From Halegenticoccus tardaugens (GTDB lineage Archaea > Halobacteriota > Halobacteria > Halobacteriales > Haloferacaceae), in contig NZ_SDIC01000001.1 of NCBI RefSeq assembly GCF_004116405.1, positions 496,001 to 560,000 on the forward strand: DNA of 64,000 nucleotides, given 5' to 3'. A program made the translations under genes and the position numbers. The notes under the pieces are model-generated. The model had not been told where the DNA came from. It ran no database searches and worked only from the letters and a program-made list of their open reading frames with translations. Shown in pieces: positions 33,085 to 41,690 of the stretch (position 1 is the stretch's first letter; every line of letters begins with the position of its first letter).

Positions 33085-34356
33085 TCACGCGCCCGGAACG
33101 CGTTCTTTGACCGTGTCCACCGCCGGCGTGGCGGCCACGCCGTGGACGACGACCGAGACGAGCACGACGCAGCCGACGAGCGCCCAGATCCGGTCGGCGG
33201 CCGGAAACGCCGCCTGGTTGACGCCGTACGAGAGGTAGTAGAACGAGCCGATCCCTCGGATGCCGAAAAACGAGATGACCGCCTTCTCGGTCCACGCCCG
33301 GGCGAACCCGATCAGCCCGACGAGGCCGGCGGCCGGTCTGACCACGAAGACGATGGTCGCCGCGACGGCGGCGTCTCGGACCGTCAGCGGATCGAAAAGC
33401 CCCGTCGCGATCGCGCCGCCGAAGAGCACCATGATGAGCGTCATCAAAAGCTGTTCTCCCTTCTCCGCGACGTCGTGGAGCGTCGCGTTGTACTCGTGTC
33501 TCTTCTCGTAGTTCCGTATCCACAGCGCGGCGACGAACACCGCGAGGAAGCCGTACCCACCCGCGATCTCCGTCGCGCCGTAGGCGAAGAGCGTCCCGCC
33601 GAGCGCCTCCAGTCCCCGGACGGACTGCGCCAGCTTCGTCTCCGCGGAGAGCTGAAAGATGAGACGGGCGAGGAGCACGCCGGCGGCGACGCCGCCGACG
33701 AGCCCGACGCCGATCTTGTAGAGGACGTACTCGGTCAGCCACGTCTCGAGCCAGTTTTCGGGCGCGACGCCGAGGGCGACCATCGAGATCGCGAGGTACG
33801 TAAACGGGAACGCGAGGCTGTCGTTCAGTCCCGCCTCCGAGGTGAGCGCGAACCGGACCTCGTCCGCCTTCCCCTCCTTTTCGTCGATGGCGATCCCCTC
33901 CTCCCCCTCGCCCGGCTCTTCGACCTGCACTTCGGACGCGAGCACCGGATCCGTCGGAGCGATGACCGCGCCGAGGAGCGCCGCAGCCGGGACGACGAAC
34001 CCCGCGACGCCCCAACCCAGGAGGGCGGCCCCCAGTATCGAAATCGGCATCGTGACCGCCAGCAGTCGCCAGGTCGACGTCCACGACGCGACCCCCGGGA
34101 CGCGGTCGAGCTTCAGACCGGCGCTCATCAGCGCCAGGATGACGCCGAGTTCGGTGAGCTTCTCCGCGACCGTCCCGTGTTCGAGCGGGTCCGGCGACGG
34201 CAGCCCCAGCGGCAGCGAAAACACCACGACGCCGAGGCCGACGTAGAAGATCGGGAGCGAGATGGGGCGACCCGACACGAGCCGCGGCAGGAGCGTCACG
34301 CCGAGCACCGCGATCCCGGAAACTGTCAGCCCGACTACGTACGGCTCGAGCGCCAT
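33085..34356 (-). CDS. Monovalent cation/proton antiporter, CPA1 (NhaP-like) family
   Basis: A 423-residue membrane protein with about 12 helices. The ion-site motif is GAVIAPTDPVLASEV and the second conserved segment ALTSEAGLNDSLAFPFTYL, both typical of CPA1 Na+(K+)/H+ antiporters. Between them is an acidic loop (EEPGEGEEGIAIDEKEGKAD) seen in haloarchaeal members. C-terminal helices include FFGIRGIGSFYYLSYG. The ATG at 34356 is 27 nt from a GGTTTTTAGT box, giving a leaderless gene; longer readings are rejected. No C-terminal regulatory domain is present. Confidence 0.9.
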   Translation of the reverse strand: MALEPYVVGLTVSGIAVLGVTLLPRLVSGRPISLPIFYVGLGVVVFSLPLGLPSPDPLEHGTVAEKLTELGVILALMSAGLKLDRVPGVASWTSTWRLLAVTMPISILGAALLGWGVAGFVVPAAALLGAVIAPTDPVLASEVQVEEPGEGEEGIAIDEKEGKADEVRFALTSEAGLNDSLAFPFTYLAISMVALGVAPENWLETWLTEYVLYKIGVGLVGGVAAGVLLARLIFQLSAETKLAQSVRGLEALGGTLFAYGATEIAGGYGFLAVFVAALWIRNYEKRHEYNATLHDVAEKGEQLLMTLIMVLFGGAIATGLFDPLTVRDAAVAATIVFVVRPAAGLVGLIGFARAWTEKAVISFFGIRGIGSFYYLSYGVNQAAFPAADRIWALVGCVVLVSVVVHGVAATPAVDTVKERVPGA

Positions 34357-34816
34357 CGAGTGCGGATACGAACGGGGGACTAAAAACCACACTGGCACTT
34401 CCCGATCGCAACCGGAGCCTTCCCCGCAGTATCCCCCGGCTACCCCGACCCGGCCTCCCGTTAGGATGCCCATAGATAAGTGGCCACGAATGTTCGTTTT
34501 CTCGTAATGGTCGTGCGTATCGATCCGGTGTATCCGGAGTTCCGTACGCAAACGCGGGCTCTCCGTCCGCCGCTCCGCAGAGTGTCCCCTCCACGCAACG
34601 CTTCGACCTCGATCCGTCGAGGTCCGATACCAGCCGTCGGTTCTGCCGCCGCGATCCGCCGCACGGGTCCGACTGGGCCCGCGCGGCCGGCCCATCGAGG
34701 GCGCGTCGACGCGCGCGGAGAGCGCCCGCCCGCCACAACGCTTATTCCGCACGGCGGTCGAGCGCCGCTACAGCGGAGGTCTCGGTCGATCGCCGAGATT
34801 CGTCGGGGGAGCGTCC
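34357..34816. other. Intergenic region between antiporter and AsnB-like genes
   Basis: This 460-nt stretch separates divergent genes. It contains the antiporter's TATA box (34379-34388, minus) and, on the plus strand, a CATAGATAAG and a CTTATTCC (34741-34748) that might start the AsnB-like transcript. A plus frame from the GTG at 34480 is open to 34824 but becomes Arg/Pro-rich and is not supported. No repeat stands out. Confidence 0.4.
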
Positions 34817-36514
34817 ATGAGTAGCACACTCGAAGCGGGAGCCGGGCGATCACAGTCGCCGCCAACGGGTATGAAAAAGGAGGTGTTCGGCGTGTTCGGC
34901 GACCGCGAGGCGCTCTCGCGGTTCCGATCGGAGCGGGCGTTCGACGCCGTCCTCGAAGGCGAAGGCGTCGCGGTCGGCGTCCGGGACGCCGGTCTCGGCG
35001 CCTCCGGTCGGACGGCTCGCTATTCGAACGACCGCGGGTCCTGTCTCCTCTTCGGCGACGCGTTTCCAGCCGACGGCGACCCCAACGCCGCCCGTTGGCT
35101 CCTCGATCGGTACGAGGCGGTCGGACGCGAGGCGCTCGCCGAACTGAACGGCTCGTACCTCGTCGTACTCGAACACGGCGGCGAGGCGTTCGTCGCCACC
35201 GACCCGATCCGATCGTGGGAGTGTTTCTACGCCGATCTCGGCGGCGTCCGGGCCTTCAGTACCGACCTCTCGGCGCTCGTGAGCCGCGTCGACCGCTCGC
35301 GAGTCCGCCGGGAGGCGCTGCTCGAATTCCTGCACGTCGGGACCGTCCTGGGGGATCACACCGTCTTCGAGCGGATCGACCGCGTTCCCTTCGACGGGTA
35401 CCTGACCGCGCGGGAAACCGGATCGTTTCGCCGATTCGTCTACGAGCCGGCGACGTTCGACTACGTCGGCGAGCTCGCGGAGCGACTCCGGCGGGCCATC
35501 CGACGCCGAGCCGACCTCCCCGGCAGAAAGGGGCTGCTGCTCTCGGGCGGGAAGGATTCGCGGATCCTCCTCTCGCAGCTTCCCGGCATCGAACAGTGTT
35601 ACACCATCGGCGACCCGGACGCCCGCGAGGTTCGATCGGCGCGGAAGGTCGCACGCCAGTACGGCGCGGCGCACACCGTGTTGGTCCCCGACGATCGGTA
35701 TCTACAGCCCACGGCCGAGAAGCTGCGCTACACGCAGGGTATCAAGGAGTCGCTCCACATCCACCACGCGGGTTACAACGACGCGTTCGACGTGGACACG
35801 ATGTACCACGGAGCGCTGTTCGACACGCTGCTGAAGGGGTACTTCCTCGAACGCGACGGGGTGAGCGCCTTCGGCTCGAAGCTCCCGTCGACGCGGCTCC
35901 ACCCCGACCCGGATCCGATCGACTCGCTGCTCGGCACGCTGGGGTACTATCCGGAGGCCAGCCTGCGCCTCGCCGACGCCGCCAGCGATTACTTCGGCGA
36001 CATCGCGCTCGACTCGCCCGACGAGTTCCTGCGAGAGCGGTTTCGCGCGGAGCTGGAGACGTGTTGGGAGCGCACCGATTCGGTGCACAACGCGATGGAC
36101 CTGCTCGTCATCAAGAACCAGCCCGTGTTGCCGTTCCGAACGCACATCGCCGACAACTACTTCGAGTCGTTCATCGCCGCCGACGCGGAACTGCTCGACT
36201 GGCACCTTCGGGCGCCGCCGGCGTACCGCCACGACGAGACGTTCTGGAGGGCGTTGAAGCGGATCGACCCGCACATCTTTCGCCATCGGCCGCCGAGCCA
36301 GCCGCACTCGTCGATCAGGATGAACCAGATCGAGCGGTTTCTCCGCCGGAAGCTTCCGCTCGTGGAAGCGTTCCAACCCGCCTGGCCCGACCGCGACGAG
36401 GTGTACCGCGCGTACGACATGGACGAAGAGCTATTCCCGTTCTGTCAGACGGTCCGGGACCTCCCCGTGCGCCTGAAGCTTCGAATCAACGACATTCGCT
36501 GGTGGTTGGCCTGA
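34817..36514 (+). CDS. Asparagine-synthetase-like protein lacking the amidotransferase cysteine
   Basis: A 565-residue (or 547, from the ATG at 34871) protein with asparagine synthase architecture. The N-terminal region (about 20-200) resembles a class II glutamine amidotransferase fold (ELNGSYLVVLEHGGEAFVAT) but has no Cys at position 2 with either start, so it cannot use glutamine in the usual way. The C-terminal synthase domain has the PP-loop LLLSGGKDSRIL (SGGKDS at 243-248). It may adenylate a carboxylate using free ammonia or act in a lasso-peptide- or glycan-type pathway. Near neighbours are surface proteins. Confidence 0.78.
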   Translation: MSSTLEAGAGRSQSPPTGMKKEVFGVFGDREALSRFRSERAFDAVLEGEGVAVGVRDAGLGASGRTARYSNDRGSCLLFGDAFPADGDPNAARWLLDRYEAVGREALAELNGSYLVVLEHGGEAFVATDPIRSWECFYADLGGVRAFSTDLSALVSRVDRSRVRREALLEFLHVGTVLGDHTVFERIDRVPFDGYLTARETGSFRRFVYEPATFDYVGELAERLRRAIRRRADLPGRKGLLLSGGKDSRILLSQLPGIEQCYTIGDPDAREVRSARKVARQYGAAHTVLVPDDRYLQPTAEKLRYTQGIKESLHIHHAGYNDAFDVDTMYHGALFDTLLKGYFLERDGVSAFGSKLPSTRLHPDPDPIDSLLGTLGYYPEASLRLADAASDYFGDIALDSPDEFLRERFRAELETCWERTDSVHNAMDLLVIKNQPVLPFRTHIADNYFESFIAADAELLDWHLRAPPAYRHDETFWRALKRIDPHIFRHRPPSQPHSSIRMNQIERFLRRKLPLVEAFQPAWPDRDEVYRAYDMDEELFPFCQTVRDLPVRLKLRINDIRWWLA

Positions 36515-36657
36515 GGAGCGGCCTCGTCGCCACCTGATCGCCGAGCCGCGACTCACCGCGCCGTCTGGGATTATACGGTTGTTAATCCGGTATTTAATTC
36601 CGTTTAGTATGTCCATACTCATGAACGTTCACCGACCAATGATTGACGTACTCGAAC

Positions 36658-37977
36658 ATGAAACGAACATCGGCGATCCTCCTGTCGGCGCTCGTACTCG
36701 TTTCGGTGATCGCCACCGGCGTACTGGGGGCACAGACGGGACTCTTCTCCCTGTCCGGTTCGGGGGATTCCGACGGGGAGGCCCCGACGTCCGACGCGTC
36801 GAGCGGGGCCGCGACCGCGGACACCGGGGAGGGAACGGCGGCGACCGAGCCGGCGACGTCCGGCGAGGCGAACGGAACGGCGGGGTCGGAGGCCCGAACG
36901 GATTCGGAAGCCTCTGAGACGCCCGATTCGGAGGCGTCCGCGACGCCGCCGCCCGGCGACGGCCACGTGGAACCGACGGCGGTCGGGACGTGCACCGTGA
37001 TCGACGAGCCGGGGCGGTACGTCCTCGCGCGAAACCTGACGAACGCCTCGGCCGGTTCGTGTCTCACGATCACCGCCGACGAGGTCCACGTCGACGGCGG
37101 CGGCCACGAAGTCGACGCGGCGTTCGACGAGCGCGCCGACGATCCGTCCGACCCGCGCGAGGGCGTCGGCGTCGCCGTCGGCGGCGACGAGTCGGTCGAG
37201 AACGTCACCGTCTCGAACCTGACCGCGACCGACTGGGAGACCGGCGTCGCCTACGAGAACGCGAGCGGCGGCGAACTCCGGAACGTCGAGGTGCGTTCTT
37301 CCGCCACCGGCGTCGCGTTCTCCGACACGGACGACTCGCGGATCAAGGCCGTCGCCGTCGCCGACGCGCGCGAGGGCGACGCCGTCGTCCTCCGCTCGTC
37401 GGACGGCAACCGCCTCGTCGACAACACCGTCTCGGACAACGACTTCACGTCGATCGCCGGCAACGCCGGCGGCGTCGCGCTCTCGGCGTCGAGCGACAAC
37501 GTGATCCGGAACAACACGCTGGCGGAGAGCAACGCGGGCGTCCGGTTGGACGAATCGAGCGACGACAACGAGATCGTCGGGAACGACCTGCGCATCGTCG
37601 AGATGGGTGGCGTCGCGATCCGCGCCGACGGCTCGGGCGGAACCGAGATCCGAGAGAACGAGATCAAGCGCGCGGCGGACGTGCAGGGGATCACCGGCGT
37701 CGAACTGTCCGGTGCGACCGACACGACGGTCCGGAACAACGCGTTCGTCGCCGTCGACGTGCGGATCGCCGACGCCTCCGAGAACGTCGAGGTGCGGGGC
37801 AACCTGCTCACCGACGGCGTCCTCGACGTCGGCGGCGGGTCGGTCGACGTGTCGGTGATCGGAAACCGGCTCGTCGACGGGCGGATCCGCGTCGACGCCG
37901 GGGCGGAGAACGTCACCGTGCGCGACAACGAACTCGTCGGCGGCGACGTTTCGCGGGAGGACGGGGGGTCGGAGTGA
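36658..37977 (+). CDS. Exported NosD-like beta-helix protein
   Basis: A 439-residue secreted protein. The signal peptide MKRTSAILLSALVLVSVIAT is followed by a Ser/Thr/Glu/Ala-rich linker of about 80 residues (probably a glycosylated spacer). Next is the same cap as in the product at 20877 (CTVIDEPGRYVLARNLT, ITADEVHVDGGGHEVD), then some ten beta-helix coils with N-ladders (SSDGNRLVDNTVSDNDF, SSDNVIRNNTLAESNAGVRL). No lipobox and no C-terminal anchor are visible, so it may be free or held by the S-layer. The start is the ATG at 36658. Confidence 0.85.
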   Translation: MKRTSAILLSALVLVSVIATGVLGAQTGLFSLSGSGDSDGEAPTSDASSGAATADTGEGTAATEPATSGEANGTAGSEARTDSEASETPDSEASATPPPGDGHVEPTAVGTCTVIDEPGRYVLARNLTNASAGSCLTITADEVHVDGGGHEVDAAFDERADDPSDPREGVGVAVGGDESVENVTVSNLTATDWETGVAYENASGGELRNVEVRSSATGVAFSDTDDSRIKAVAVADAREGDAVVLRSSDGNRLVDNTVSDNDFTSIAGNAGGVALSASSDNVIRNNTLAESNAGVRLDESSDDNEIVGNDLRIVEMGGVAIRADGSGGTEIRENEIKRAADVQGITGVELSGATDTTVRNNAFVAVDVRIADASENVEVRGNLLTDGVLDVGGGSVDVSVIGNRLVDGRIRVDAGAENVTVRDNELVGGDVSREDGGSE

Positions 37978-37998
37978 CCGTCCTCGGCTCCCGATCGC

Positions 37999-38424
37999 TC
38001 ACTCGGACGACTCGGACGGCTCGAACGTCATCGCGACGGAGTTGATGCAGAACCGCTCGCCGGTCGGCTCCGGGCCGTCCTCGAACACGTGGCCGAGGTG
38101 GCCGTCGCAGTTCGAACAGCGGATCTCGACGCGCCGCATCCCGTGGCGGGTGTCCGCGTGCCGTTCGACGCTCCCGTCGCGCGCGGCGTAGAAGCTCGGC
38201 CAGCCGCACCCGGAGTCGTACTTCGTCTCCGATTCGAAGAGCACCGCGCCGCAGCCGGCGCAGCGGTAGACGCCGTCCTCGTCCCGGTCGACCAGTTCGC
38301 CGCTGAAGCGCGCCTCCGTGCCGCGCTCGCGCAGGATCCGGTACTGCTCGGGCGTCAGCCGCTCTCGCCACTCCTCCTCGGTTTCGGGCGCGTCCGACGC
38401 GGGGGGTTCTTCGCTCTCGCTCAT
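37999..38424 (-). CDS. msrB: Peptide-methionine (R)-S-oxide reductase MsrB
   Basis: A 141-residue MsrB that reduces methionine-R-sulfoxide in proteins. The zinc-binding pairs C55/C58 (YRCAGCGA) and C103/C106 (IRCSNCDGHLGHV), the catalytic C126 in GERFCINSVAM and the substrate-binding WPSF are all present. The second recycling cysteine that some MsrB have at about position 70 may be C73 (DSGCGWPSF). The N-terminal 18 residues are acidic. It is convergent with the beta-helix gene and not obviously in an operon. Confidence 0.96.
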   Translation of the reverse strand: MSESEEPPASDAPETEEEWRERLTPEQYRILRERGTEARFSGELVDRDEDGVYRCAGCGAVLFESETKYDSGCGWPSFYAARDGSVERHADTRHGMRRVEIRCSNCDGHLGHVFEDGPEPTGERFCINSVAMTFEPSESSE

Positions 38425-38450
38425 GATATCCCCCTTGGTGCCGCGAGGGG

Positions 38451-38921
38451 TTAGGGGCTTTGCTCGTCGACCGGGGAACTCGCGCCGTCCGCCGACCGAA
38501 CCCGCTCCAGCACGATTCCCTCGTCGAACGCGCCCCGTCGGTCGGCCTTCTCGCAGCGGCGCGCCGCCAGCGCCTCGCGGTCGATCCCCTCGGCCTCGCA
38601 GATCGCCGCGACCACGGCAAGCACGTCTGCGAGCTCCGCCGGGTCGCCGCTCTCTCGGTACTCCGCGGCCTCTTCCTCGAGCTTCTCGCGGAGCCTGCGG
38701 CGGTACTCCTCGCCGGTCGCGACGTGCGTCTCGGGGACCTCGCCGTTCTCGCGGACGATCTCGGGGATGCGATCGCGGACGAGTTTGTCGTACTCGCGGA
38801 CGCGGGCGTCGCCCCTTTCTCGACCGTCGCCGCCGTCGCGGTCGAGGCGCCCGTCGCCGTCCGCTCGACCGCCGTCGTCGTCGCGTTCTTCGCTCTCGCC
38901 GTCGCGGCGCTCGTCGCTCAC
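38451..38921 (-). CDS. MazG-like house-cleaning NTP pyrophosphatase
   Basis: A 156-residue protein. After an acidic low-complexity N-terminus of about 38 residues comes an all-alpha NTP pyrophosphatase domain: YDKLVRDRIPEIVRENGE, then the metal-binding helices with REKLEEEAAEYRES and LADVLAVVAAICEAEG. This pattern fits the COG4997-type family that removes noncanonical NTPs. Its GTG start at 38921 overlaps the TGA of the aldo/keto reductase gene (GTGA), so it is third in a translationally coupled set. An alternative internal start after the acidic part is possible. Confidence 0.8.
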   Translation of the reverse strand: MSDERRDGESEERDDDGGRADGDGRLDRDGGDGRERGDARVREYDKLVRDRIPEIVRENGEVPETHVATGEEYRRRLREKLEEEAAEYRESGDPAELADVLAVVAAICEAEGIDREALAARRCEKADRRGAFDEGIVLERVRSADGASSPVDEQSP

Positions 38922-39703
38922 TCCGGAAACAGCTCCTCCTCGCGGGCGATCGACTCGATGGCCGCGACGTCCTCCGCGTCTAGCTCGAGGTCGCGCGCGG
39001 CGAGGTTCGCCCGGAGGTGCGCCCCGCTCGACGCCTTCGGGATGACGACCACGTTCTCCTTCCCGAGCAGCCACGCGACGCTGACGGTCGCCTCGTCCGT
39101 CCCGTGTTTCTCCGCGACGGCGGTTAGTTCAGGGAGGTCGAACACCCTGCCGCCCGCGAGCGGCGAGTAGGCGACGAGGTGATAGTCGTGCCGTCCGGCG
39201 TGGTCGACGAGTTCCGGTCGGCGAAAGAGCGGGTGGTACTCCGTCTGGTGGGCGAAAAGCGGCGCGTCGAGGAGGTCGAGCGCCTCGTCCAGTTCGGCGA
39301 CCGAGAAGTTGCTCGCGCCGACGTGGCGGACCGTCCCCGCCTCGCGGAGGCGGTCGAACGCGGCGAGCGTCTCCGGGGGATCGTACGCTTCGATCGGCCG
39401 GTGGACGTACAGCAGATCGACGTACTCGGTGCCGAGGCGATCGAGGCTCCCCTCGGCGCTGGAGAGGACGTCCTCGTACGCGAGCTTATCGGCCCACACC
39501 TTCGTCGCGAGGAACACCTCCTCGCGGGGGACGGACGACGCGGCGATCGCGTCGCCGACGAGCGCCTCGTTGCCGTAGATCTGGGCGGTGTCGACGTGGC
39601 GGTAGCCGAGTTCGAGCGCCCGCGTCACGCTCGCCGCGCTGTCGGGCGCGTCGAGGCCCATCGTCCCGAGGCCGACGGGCGGGAGTTCGCCCGGGTCGGT
39701 CAC
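38918..39703 (-). CDS. Aldo/keto reductase
   Basis: A 261-residue NADPH-dependent reductase of the AKR TIM-barrel fold. The catalytic tetrad is visible: D in YRHVDTAQIYGN with the Tyr in the same segment, K in FLATKVWADK, and H in LLYVHRPIEAY. The coenzyme-binding tail has VVVIPKASSGAHLRANL. The N-terminus is short against the usual AKR (~270-280), but starts properly with LPPVGLGTMGLD. Its GTG start at 39703 overlaps the HAD gene stop by four bases, and its stop overlaps the MazG-like start. Confidence 0.88.
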   Translation of the reverse strand: MTDPGELPPVGLGTMGLDAPDSAASVTRALELGYRHVDTAQIYGNEALVGDAIAASSVPREEVFLATKVWADKLAYEDVLSSAEGSLDRLGTEYVDLLYVHRPIEAYDPPETLAAFDRLREAGTVRHVGASNFSVAELDEALDLLDAPLFAHQTEYHPLFRRPELVDHAGRHDYHLVAYSPLAGGRVFDLPELTAVAEKHGTDEATVSVAWLLGKENVVVIPKASSGAHLRANLAARDLELDAEDVAAIESIAREEELFPE

Positions 39704-40437
39704 GCGTCGCCTCCCGCCGGTTCGACTCCCCCACCGGGTCGCGACCGATCCGATTCGATCGCCGCCGCGTCGACGGTCGACCGGACGCCGTCGACGCGGA
39801 GCAGTTCGTCGAGGCCGTCGATCTCGTACGTCGGTTCGGCGTCCAGTCGCAGGTCCGCGCGGTGGCTCCGGCGGATGAACGCCGAGTCGATCCCCGCGTT
39901 CTCCGCCGCGAGCACGTCCGTCTCGCTGTCGCCGACGAAGAGGGCGGTCTCCGTGTCGAGATCGGAGAGCGCCCGTTCGAGGTAGTGCGCCGCCGGCTTC
40001 TTTCGCCGCAGGCTCTCGACGGTCGGCTCGCGCCCGTAGGCGGTCCCGAACAGGTCGCCGATCCCGAAGTGGTCGAGGACGAAGTCGACCGTCTCCTGCT
40101 GGTTCGAACTGACGATGCCGAGCGGGGCGTCGATCGAGCGGACCGCGTCGAAGTCGTCGTACAGCGCCTTCCGGCCGGCGCGGATCTCCGCCCGCTGCGC
40201 CCGCGAGGCGGTTCCGTCCCGGACGGGCCAGAACTCGTCCGGGTCGAGTCCGTACGCGTCGCACACCTCGGCGAGCGCGTCGGGCGCGACGCCGATCGCC
40301 ATCTCGTCGACGTGCGCCGGGTCGGGATCCACGCCGAGGGAGGCGAACGTCTCACCGGCCGCCTCCCGCAACACCTCGTACTCGACGAGCGTGACGAGCA
40401 CGCCGTCGTTGTCGAACAGCACCGCGTCGTAGTTCAT
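39700..40437 (-). CDS. HAD-superfamily hydrolase
   Basis: A 245-residue phosphatase-like enzyme. Motif I is AVLFDNDGVLVTL (nucleophile Asp, general acid two residues on), motif II LGIVSSNQQE, motif III the Lys in RRKKPAAHYL, and motif IV ALFVGDSETDVLAAENAG. It is a class I-cap HAD, likely a phosphoglycolate-phosphatase-like enzyme. The C-terminal 25 residues are low-complexity. It is first in the coupled set HAD - AKR - MazG-like. Confidence 0.87.
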   Translation of the reverse strand: MNYDAVLFDNDGVLVTLVEYEVLREAAGETFASLGVDPDPAHVDEMAIGVAPDALAEVCDAYGLDPDEFWPVRDGTASRAQRAEIRAGRKALYDDFDAVRSIDAPLGIVSSNQQETVDFVLDHFGIGDLFGTAYGREPTVESLRRKKPAAHYLERALSDLDTETALFVGDSETDVLAAENAGIDSAFIRRSHRADLRLDAEPTYEIDGLDELLRVDGVRSTVDAAAIESDRSRPGGGVEPAGGDA

Positions 40438-40524
40438 CGACCGACGAATGTACCGCGATCGTGAAAAGTCGTTCCGACCGACGCTGAGCGAAGAACTTAG
40501 GCGGAAACGGTCCCGCTCTCACCC

Positions 40525-40590
40525 ATGGACGCGACCGAAGCGCCCGACCCGACTCGCGCCGTCGATCGGACGGAGGCGGTGCGGTCGTGA
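40525..40590 (+). CDS. Possible 21-residue leader ORF
   Basis: An ATG at 40525 opens 21 codons (MDATEAPDPTRAVDRTEAVR plus Ser) ending in TGA at 40588-40590, which overlaps the GTG start of the FAD oxidoreductase as GTGA. A CTTAGG box is 28 nt upstream of this ATG, the spacing of a leaderless start. The small frame may serve to load ribosomes for the downstream GTG. It may equally be an untranslated leader. Confidence 0.35.
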   Translation: MDATEAPDPTRAVDRTEAVRS

Positions 40591-41630
40591 CCCGCACCGT
40601 CGGCGTCGTCGGCGCGGGCGCGGCGGGCGTCGGCGCGGCGTACGCGCTCCGGGACGCCGACGCGGCGGTGACGATCCTCGAAAAGAGCCGCGGCGTCTCC
40701 GGGCGGGCGGCGACTCGGCGCAGGAACGGCTGCCGATACGACCACGGCGCGAACTACGTCACGGGCGGCGACCGGACGGCCGACCTGCTCAGGTCGCTCG
40801 GCGAGGACGGCCTCGCGGACGTGGCGGCCCCCGTCTGGACGTTCGACGGGGAGGGGTCGATCTCGGCGGGCGACCCCGACCGCGCGGACGACCGCAAGTG
40901 GACGTGGACCGGGGGGATCGCCCAACTCGGAGAGCGCCTCCTCGCCCGCACCGACGCGACAGTCGAGCGCGGGACGCGGGTCGACGGGCTGGAGCGCGCG
41001 GCGGACGGCTGGTGGGCGGTCGCGGCCGACGGGACCGAGCGCGGGCCGTTCGACGCGCTCCTCCTCACGCCACCGGCCCCGCAGACGGCGGCGCTGCTCG
41101 CGCGGTCGAAGTGGCAGAACCAGCACCTCCCGGCGCTCCGGGAGGCGATCGGGGCCGTCCCGTTCCGGACGATCCGGACGCTCGTCCTCCACTACCCCTT
41201 CGAGCTGGATCGTCCGTACTACGCGCTCGTGAACGCCGACCGGACGCACGACGTCGGCTGGGTCGCCCGCGAGGAGTGCAAACCGGACCGCGTGCCGGAC
41301 GGCGAGTGCCTGCTCGTCGTCCAGATGAGCCCGGCGTGGTCCGAGACCCGATTCGACGATCCGACCGACGAGGCCGCGGCTGACGCGGCCGCCCTCGTCT
41401 CCGCCCTCCTCGGCGACGACCGCCTCCGCGATCCCGACTGGGTCGACGAGCAGGGCTGGCGGTACGCGCTCCCGGACGACGGCGTCGACCCGGAGGTCGT
41501 CCGCCGGGGGGAGGACGACGGCCTCTTTTTCGCCGGCGACTGGGTCGCGGGCGAGGGGCGCGTCCACGCGGCGCTGTGGAACGGCGTCGAGGTCGGCGAG
41601 CGCATCGAGCGCCGACTGCGTCGACGGTGA
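40587..41630 (+). CDS. FAD/NAD(P)-dependent amine-oxidase-like oxidoreductase
   Basis: A 347-residue flavoprotein. The dinucleotide-binding motif is VVGAGAAGVGAAYAL (GAGAAG at 9-14), then ILEKSRGVSGRAATRR and the amine-oxidase-type YDHGANYVTGGD; the C-terminal FAD segment is GLFFAGDWVAGEGRVHAALW. It resembles the renalase/YP_-like group of predicted NAD/FAD-dependent oxidoreductases (COG3380). The start is the GTG at 40587, where the Rossmann fold begins. The substrate is unknown. Confidence 0.86.
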   Translation: MTRTVGVVGAGAAGVGAAYALRDADAAVTILEKSRGVSGRAATRRRNGCRYDHGANYVTGGDRTADLLRSLGEDGLADVAAPVWTFDGEGSISAGDPDRADDRKWTWTGGIAQLGERLLARTDATVERGTRVDGLERAADGWWAVAADGTERGPFDALLLTPPAPQTAALLARSKWQNQHLPALREAIGAVPFRTIRTLVLHYPFELDRPYYALVNADRTHDVGWVAREECKPDRVPDGECLLVVQMSPAWSETRFDDPTDEAAADAAALVSALLGDDRLRDPDWVDEQGWRYALPDDGVDPEVVRRGEDDGLFFAGDWVAGEGRVHAALWNGVEVGERIERRLRRR

Positions 41631-41690
41631 GAGGCGTCGATCTAGCGGTGAGAAGCGTCGAACGCGCCGGCGGTGAGCGCCGTCCGCCCC

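Noticed and set aside
34480..34824. A 114-codon plus-strand frame in the antiporter/AsnB-like intergenic region
   Set aside because: Only its first 25 residues look protein-like; the rest is Arg/Pro-rich, and no promoter spacing or family likeness supports it.
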